From Porphyromonadaceae bacterium (GTDB taxonomy: Bacteria; Bacteroidota; Bacteroidia; Bacteroidales; Paludibacteraceae), in assembly GCA_905372605.1 (NCBI GenBank), contig CAJPPQ010000027.1, positions 1 to 12,500 on the forward strand: a stretch of 12,500 nt of DNA, written 5' to 3'. Position numbers and translations under genes: made by a program. Positions 8,043 through 12,500 of the stretch are shown here, piece by piece (position 1 is the stretch's first letter; each line of letters opens with the position of its first letter). The notes beneath the pieces were generated by a model, which was not told the DNA's origin, ran no database searches, and saw only the letters and a list, made by a program, of their open reading frames with translations.

Positions 8043-8750
8043 CTAATGCCTTTTTTTACTTACTAAAAAATCAGTATCACTTGCCCAGATTGCTTTTAAA
8101 AGAATATCTTCTTGTGTCTGAGCTAATTCAAGTTTAAGTAATATAATGCCCTTTATCTTAGTTAAGTATGCTAAACTCAAAGAATATGTATCAGATAGAA
8201 AAGTAGTAAATTCATTCCAATCTGGAGGATAGCATACATCCATTTCATGATAAAAATACTTCTGTTTCCGACTATTATCCATAAATGAATTAAGACTAGC
8301 CTCCAAAAGTCCAAAATAACAAATAGGTAACACCTTTTTATTATCAACTGCGCTTTGCGAAAATAAAGTAGGCTGCCACCGAATAGCTTTATCTATTATT
8401 TCATTATCCAAATGTCCAGACATTTTATTTCGTAAATGATTCATCAACTCTAACTTATTTCTAAGTTCTTTTAATATTAAGGCTATTTCTTGATTTTCTT
8501 TACAATACGTTCCCAAGTGTTTTAAGCTATCGAATAAAATACTATATGACACGAAAGTGTTCTTAAGCAACCTAAAACATTTGAGAATATCATTATCTTT
8601 TGATGCTAATTCAAATGCCTTGCCATTCTCTTCTATTTCATACTCTAAAATTGAAATCCTAAAAAAGTCTCTTTGTAAGACCCTTTGGTCTTCTACTGGT
8701 TCTAGAATATGCATTAAATTAGATTTATCCATTTTATCTCTTTTGAACAT
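8043..8750 (-). CDS. Uncharacterised protein with a HEPN-like R-x5-H motif
   Basis: A 235-residue soluble protein that I do not recognise. It is rich in predicted helix and has no signal peptide or convincing membrane segment. Residues 96-113 contain a repeated ELRNK...HLRNK pattern leading to RNKMSGH (107-113), followed by LDNEIIDKAIRW. R-N-x4-H within helices fits the R-x4-6-H signature of HEPN domains, many of which are RNases in toxin-antitoxin and abortive-infection systems. That assignment rests on one short motif and on the neighbourhood (Fic, XRE, DNA methyltransferases). GGAG lies 5 bases before the ATG at 8750; Met7 (8732), preceded by AAGAGA, is an alternative start. The gene is distinctly AT-rich compared with 571-7892, suggesting acquisition. 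The 173 bp upstream, to 8923, show no clear promoter. Confidence 0.6.
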   Translation of the reverse strand: MFKRDKMDKSNLMHILEPVEDQRVLQRDFFRISILEYEIEENGKAFELASKDNDILKCFRLLKNTFVSYSILFDSLKHLGTYCKENQEIALILKELRNKLELMNHLRNKMSGHLDNEIIDKAIRWQPTLFSQSAVDNKKVLPICYFGLLEASLNSFMDNSRKQKYFYHEMDVCYPPDWNEFTTFLSDTYSLSLAYLTKIKGIILLKLELAQTQEDILLKAIWASDTDFLVSKKRH

Positions 8751-8923
8751 ATAACTCCACTGTATTAAAATATGAACTTCTTCTAACAGCTTCTACTATA
8801 GTTTCCTGATTTAGATTAAATACCTTTAGTCATTATTCTTTAAAGATGTTGACTCTGTTAAACACTAAAACTTATTAAAGTAGGCTTAATCTCTTTTTCC
8901 CATAATGTTAGTTGACCGAGTCA

Positions 8924-9389
8924 TCCAAAGAGATAAGCATGTATCTGTCGCAGACTCTTAAAACTATCAGGCTCTGCCATTTTCAAAAGGTTGCTTTAAA
9001 AGAGTTGGTAAGTTTTCTTTTTGCTCTGTCCGTAATAGTATTATCGCTGTATGTAAACCAGTCAAGAAATCCTCTAGCTTTGACATTGGGTATTGCTTTG
9101 GCGAGTGAGATTACCCCTTCGCCATCTAACATATCTGTCAGTCGTTGTTTTCCATCAGGTGCTTGCTGTTTGAATCGGTTAGTGGTACTAAATAGTTCGT
9201 CATACTCTTTTTTCAACTTGGTTCTCAGAAACTTCCAATAATTTTTTGTCTTATGATAATCGTCTTGCTCGTTAATAGCTACTATAACGTCAAGTACCAC
9301 TTATTGTTTCCTTCGTCCCACATCGTCTTCACTTCTCTGTCGTTGAAGAAACGGATTGATTTCTTATGCTGTTCTTTATACTCTATCAT
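8924..9389 (-). pseudogene. Remnant of a BRO-N / Fic two-domain protein, in three frames
   Basis: Three fragments in three minus-strand frames join into one protein. From ATG 9389 the first frame reads MIEYKEQHKKSIRFFNDREV and on to NKWY before stopping. The second frame (9300-8983) starts VLDVIVAINEQDDYHKTKNY and continues through FKQQAPDGK, TDMLDGEGVISLAKAIP and FLDWFTYSDNTI, which resembles the BRO-N / DinD-type antirepressor domain. The third frame (8974-8924) gives EPDSFKSLRQIHAYLFG, resembling the first helix of a Fic domain (the QIHxYLFxG segment). Each junction shifts the frame by a net loss of one base modulo 3. The HPFxxGNGR active-site part is absent. It starts 10 bp after the intact fic gene, so it was probably part of the same operon. 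The Fic identification is from family memory, not a search. Confidence 0.65.
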
Positions 9390-9399
9390 AAATAGGAAT

Positions 9400-10470
9400 T
9401 TAGTTATTTGTTTTACTATTTTTAATTACCCAATAGCCATTGCGACGGCCATTCTTCCGCTCAATGATGCCTTGTTCCGCCAATTTCACGGTCATCGTCT
9501 TTACCGTTCGCTCTGATTTTCTTATATATACGGCTATTTCTTTTTGCGTTGCGTTAGGTTTCTCTTTAATGAAGTTGAGCAATGCCAAGTCTTCTAAAGT
9601 GCAATTCAAAGTGCAAATATTGCACTTTGGAGCTTCCCCTGCTGCACTTTGACTTTCTGACAACACATGCAGATACCTGTTTTTCAACTCATTCTGCTCA
9701 CCTAATATCAAGTTACGGAAGAATGCCTCAAGGTATCGTTTAGTGGCAAAAATGCCATTAGGCACATTATTATAGTTAGCACGAACCAAGGCATTGCGGA
9801 AGTACCACGAATGGTGGGCAAAGGTTTCGTTGCTGATGTCAAAGCCAAAGGTGCGCAGATATTTTATGACGAAAACTGCTGTTGTACGAGTATTGCCCTC
9901 GCCGAATGGATGAATTTGCCAAAGGTCTGAAACAAATTGAGCAATATGGCTCACTGCTTCCACTATGTCGTGATGCCTATAATCGTATTCTTTTTCTCGG
10001 GTAAAGTCGTAATCAAGCGTTTCACGAATACTGTCTGCCCCTGCATACATCACCGTTTCTCCATTCAGTACCCATTCCTTTTTCGTAATGTTGTAATCTC
10101 TTATCTTACCTGCGTGACCATAAATGCCTTCAAACAATCGGCGATGAATAGAAATATATTCCAATGGCGAGAATGTAAAACTCTGCTCGGATAGCAGTTC
10201 TGTGATACGAGCCGAAACTTTATCAGCTTCCTCCGTTCTGTCCTCCACGTCATTACGAGCAGTCTTCGATTCATAATAGCTATTGACAAGCTGCTTCACC
10301 TCCTCAATCGTAATATCGCCCTCAATATGCTTTCGGGCAGTTTCACGCAGATAGTCAGAGGTCTTTAGCCCATCAACAGCCTGCAAACCGATAGCAGTCT
10401 GCCACGCATAACCTTTCTCACGTTTATGCGGTTCGCTCTGTCGTATATATTCTTCAAAGTCAGTCGTCAT
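9400..10470 (-). CDS. Fic family protein with N-terminal inhibitory-type helix and C-terminal winged helix
   Basis: A 356-residue cytoplasmic Fic enzyme. Fic proteins usually transfer AMP from ATP to a hydroxyl side chain of a target protein. The active-site loop is complete: HPFGEGNTRT at 187-196, with catalytic His187, Glu191, Asn193 and Arg195. The Fic N-terminal helix IHRRLFEGIYGHAGKIRDYN is at 108-127. ETARKHIEGDITIEE (43-57) resembles the autoinhibitory (S/T)xxxE(G/N) helix of VbhA/Fic proteins, but Arg46 stands where Ser/Thr is expected before Glu50-Gly51. Residues 283-290 hold CNICTLNC, three closely spaced cysteines, then a winged-helix DNA-binding domain (about 291-350, with ATQKEIAVYIRKSERTVKTM). 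It lies 25 bp after the XRE gene, which suggests one transcript and XRE control. No frame damage is seen. The target is unknown. Confidence 0.9.
   Translation of the reverse strand: MTTDFEEYIRQSEPHKREKGYAWQTAIGLQAVDGLKTSDYLRETARKHIEGDITIEEVKQLVNSYYESKTARNDVEDRTEEADKVSARITELLSEQSFTFSPLEYISIHRRLFEGIYGHAGKIRDYNITKKEWVLNGETVMYAGADSIRETLDYDFTREKEYDYRHHDIVEAVSHIAQFVSDLWQIHPFGEGNTRTTAVFVIKYLRTFGFDISNETFAHHSWYFRNALVRANYNNVPNGIFATKRYLEAFFRNLILGEQNELKNRYLHVLSESQSAAGEAPKCNICTLNCTLEDLALLNFIKEKPNATQKEIAVYIRKSERTVKTMTVKLAEQGIIERKNGRRNGYWVIKNSKTNN
9596..9651. repeat. Cluster of four AAAGTGCA elements including a 23-bp palindrome, inside fic
   Basis: On the plus strand AAAGTGCAA occurs at 9596-9604, CAAAGTGCAA at 9607-9616, its exact inverse TTGCACTTTG at 9620-9629, and TGCACTTTG at 9643-9651. 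The central pair makes a perfect 10-bp inverted repeat around ATA. All lie in the fic coding sequence at about codons 273-292, between the Fic core and the winged helix, and encode QSA, PKCN, ICTL and NCTL. Two direct and two inverted copies within 56 bp look like an operator or a slippage product; no function is shown. Confidence 0.85.
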
Positions 10471-10495
10471 ATCACGTTATGAATTGATACTTAAT

Positions 10496-10702
10496 TTATC
10501 GTCTATCGTATGGATAAAAATACTTGGGATTGACCTGTAAAATCTCTACTGTCCGGAATAACAATTCGAGGCTTGGCTGGCGACGATTGCAAACGTAGGA
10601 GTTTACAATGGTAAAACTCTTTCCAAGTTTCCCCGCAAGCCATGTTTGCTCAATCCCTTTTTCGATAAGTACCTCTTTAATTCTATTAGTTAGACTTTTC
10701 AT
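10496..10702 (-). CDS. Small XRE-type helix-turn-helix regulator
   Basis: A 68-residue single-domain DNA-binding protein of the XRE / Cro-C1 class. The HTH covers about residues 16-50: EQTWLAGKLGKSF (helix 2 and turn), then TIVNSYVCNRRQPSLELL (recognition helix and conserved RRQPS turn). The end, VEILQVNPKYFYPYDRR, is the usual final helix. Proteins of this size act as controllers of restriction-modification genes or as antitoxins and autorepressors. Here it directly precedes fic (25 bp gap) and follows the methyltransferase remnants by 71 bp, so either role is possible; the fic link is the closer one. The start at 10702 is set by the promoter -7 element about 20 bp upstream. No strong Shine-Dalgarno site is present. 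Confidence 0.85.
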   Translation of the reverse strand: MKSLTNRIKEVLIEKGIEQTWLAGKLGKSFTIVNSYVCNRRQPSLELLFRTVEILQVNPKYFYPYDRR

Positions 10703-10722
10703 AAATGTTATATGATAGTTCG

Positions 10723-10730
10723 CAAATATA
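10723..10730 (-). promoter_or_regulatory. -7 promoter element of the xre-fic operon
   Basis: On the minus strand TATATTTG (10730-10723) matches TAnnTTTG. A TTG is not found at the ideal -33 distance; only the T-rich GGTTTA lies about 19-24 bp upstream. Transcription would start near 10717, about 15 bases before the XRE start codon. This gives xre-fic its own transcription, independent of the broken methyltransferase genes. Confidence 0.55.
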
Positions 10731-10773
10731 GCAATTTTTATTGTATAATAAACCGAAAAAGAGGAGTGTGAAT

Positions 10774-11558
<785 letters not shown>

Positions 11559-11559
11559 A

Positions 11560-12476
<917 letters not shown>

Positions 12477-12487
12477 TGCCCTTAAGC

Positions 12488-12500
12488 CACTATTATAGTG
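12488..12500. repeat. 13-bp palindrome at the right edge
   Basis: CACTAT-T-ATAGTG, a perfect 6-bp inverted repeat around one base, lies 12 bp before the ATG of the first methyltransferase. It could be half of an operator, or chance; the window ends here. Confidence 0.4.

Noticed and set aside
8751..8923. Remaining Fic active-site region upstream of the HEPN-like gene
   Set aside because: I looked for HPFxxGNGR in all minus-strand frames and saw none; the remnant fades after about 8890.

Overview
The window reads as a chromosomal segment of a Bacteroidota bacterium, most likely a Bacteroidales member that has a type IX secretion system (T9SS). Three things point there: promoters of the TTG / TAnnTTTG type, weak Shine-Dalgarno sites, and a large secreted FG-GAP repeat protein that ends in a T9SS-type C-terminal sorting domain. 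The order is inferred from protein character; no species can be named from the sequence alone.

Left edge (1-462): a tandem array of a 22-bp unit in three alternating variants (a 66-bp higher-order period), running off the left edge and decaying to the right. A rho-independent terminator (501-542) separates it from the core genes.

Core part (571-7892): two minus-strand envelope genes, a PpiD-type periplasmic foldase (571-2682) and a DUF21/CBS/CorC membrane protein of the 'hemolysin' family (2832-4088). Then, divergently on the plus strand, come the T9SS cargo-like FG-GAP protein (4164-7091) and, 12 bp behind it, a SpoU/TrmH-family RNA methyltransferase (7104-7892). Promoters can be placed between the divergent genes and ahead of the foldase gene. 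All four genes look intact.

Accessory part (7893-12500): visibly more AT-rich and entirely minus-strand. In transcription order it holds a beta-class DNA methyltransferase broken by an exact 11-bp tandem duplication, a second beta-class DNA methyltransferase broken by two +1 shifts in G/C runs plus one nonsense codon, an intact small XRE regulator, an intact Fic protein with a C-terminal winged helix, a remnant of a second (BRO-N plus Fic) protein lying in three frames, and an unrecognised 235-residue protein with a HEPN-like R-x5-H motif. I read this as a decaying restriction-modification / toxin island in which the XRE-Fic pair and the HEPN-like gene are the surviving parts. No restriction endonuclease, transposase, integrase, tRNA, rRNA or CRISPR array is visible.

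The observations most worth a second look are the reversible-looking lesions in the two methyltransferase genes, the symmetric AAAGTGCA cluster inside the fic gene, the HEPN-like orphan, and the three-variant repeat array.
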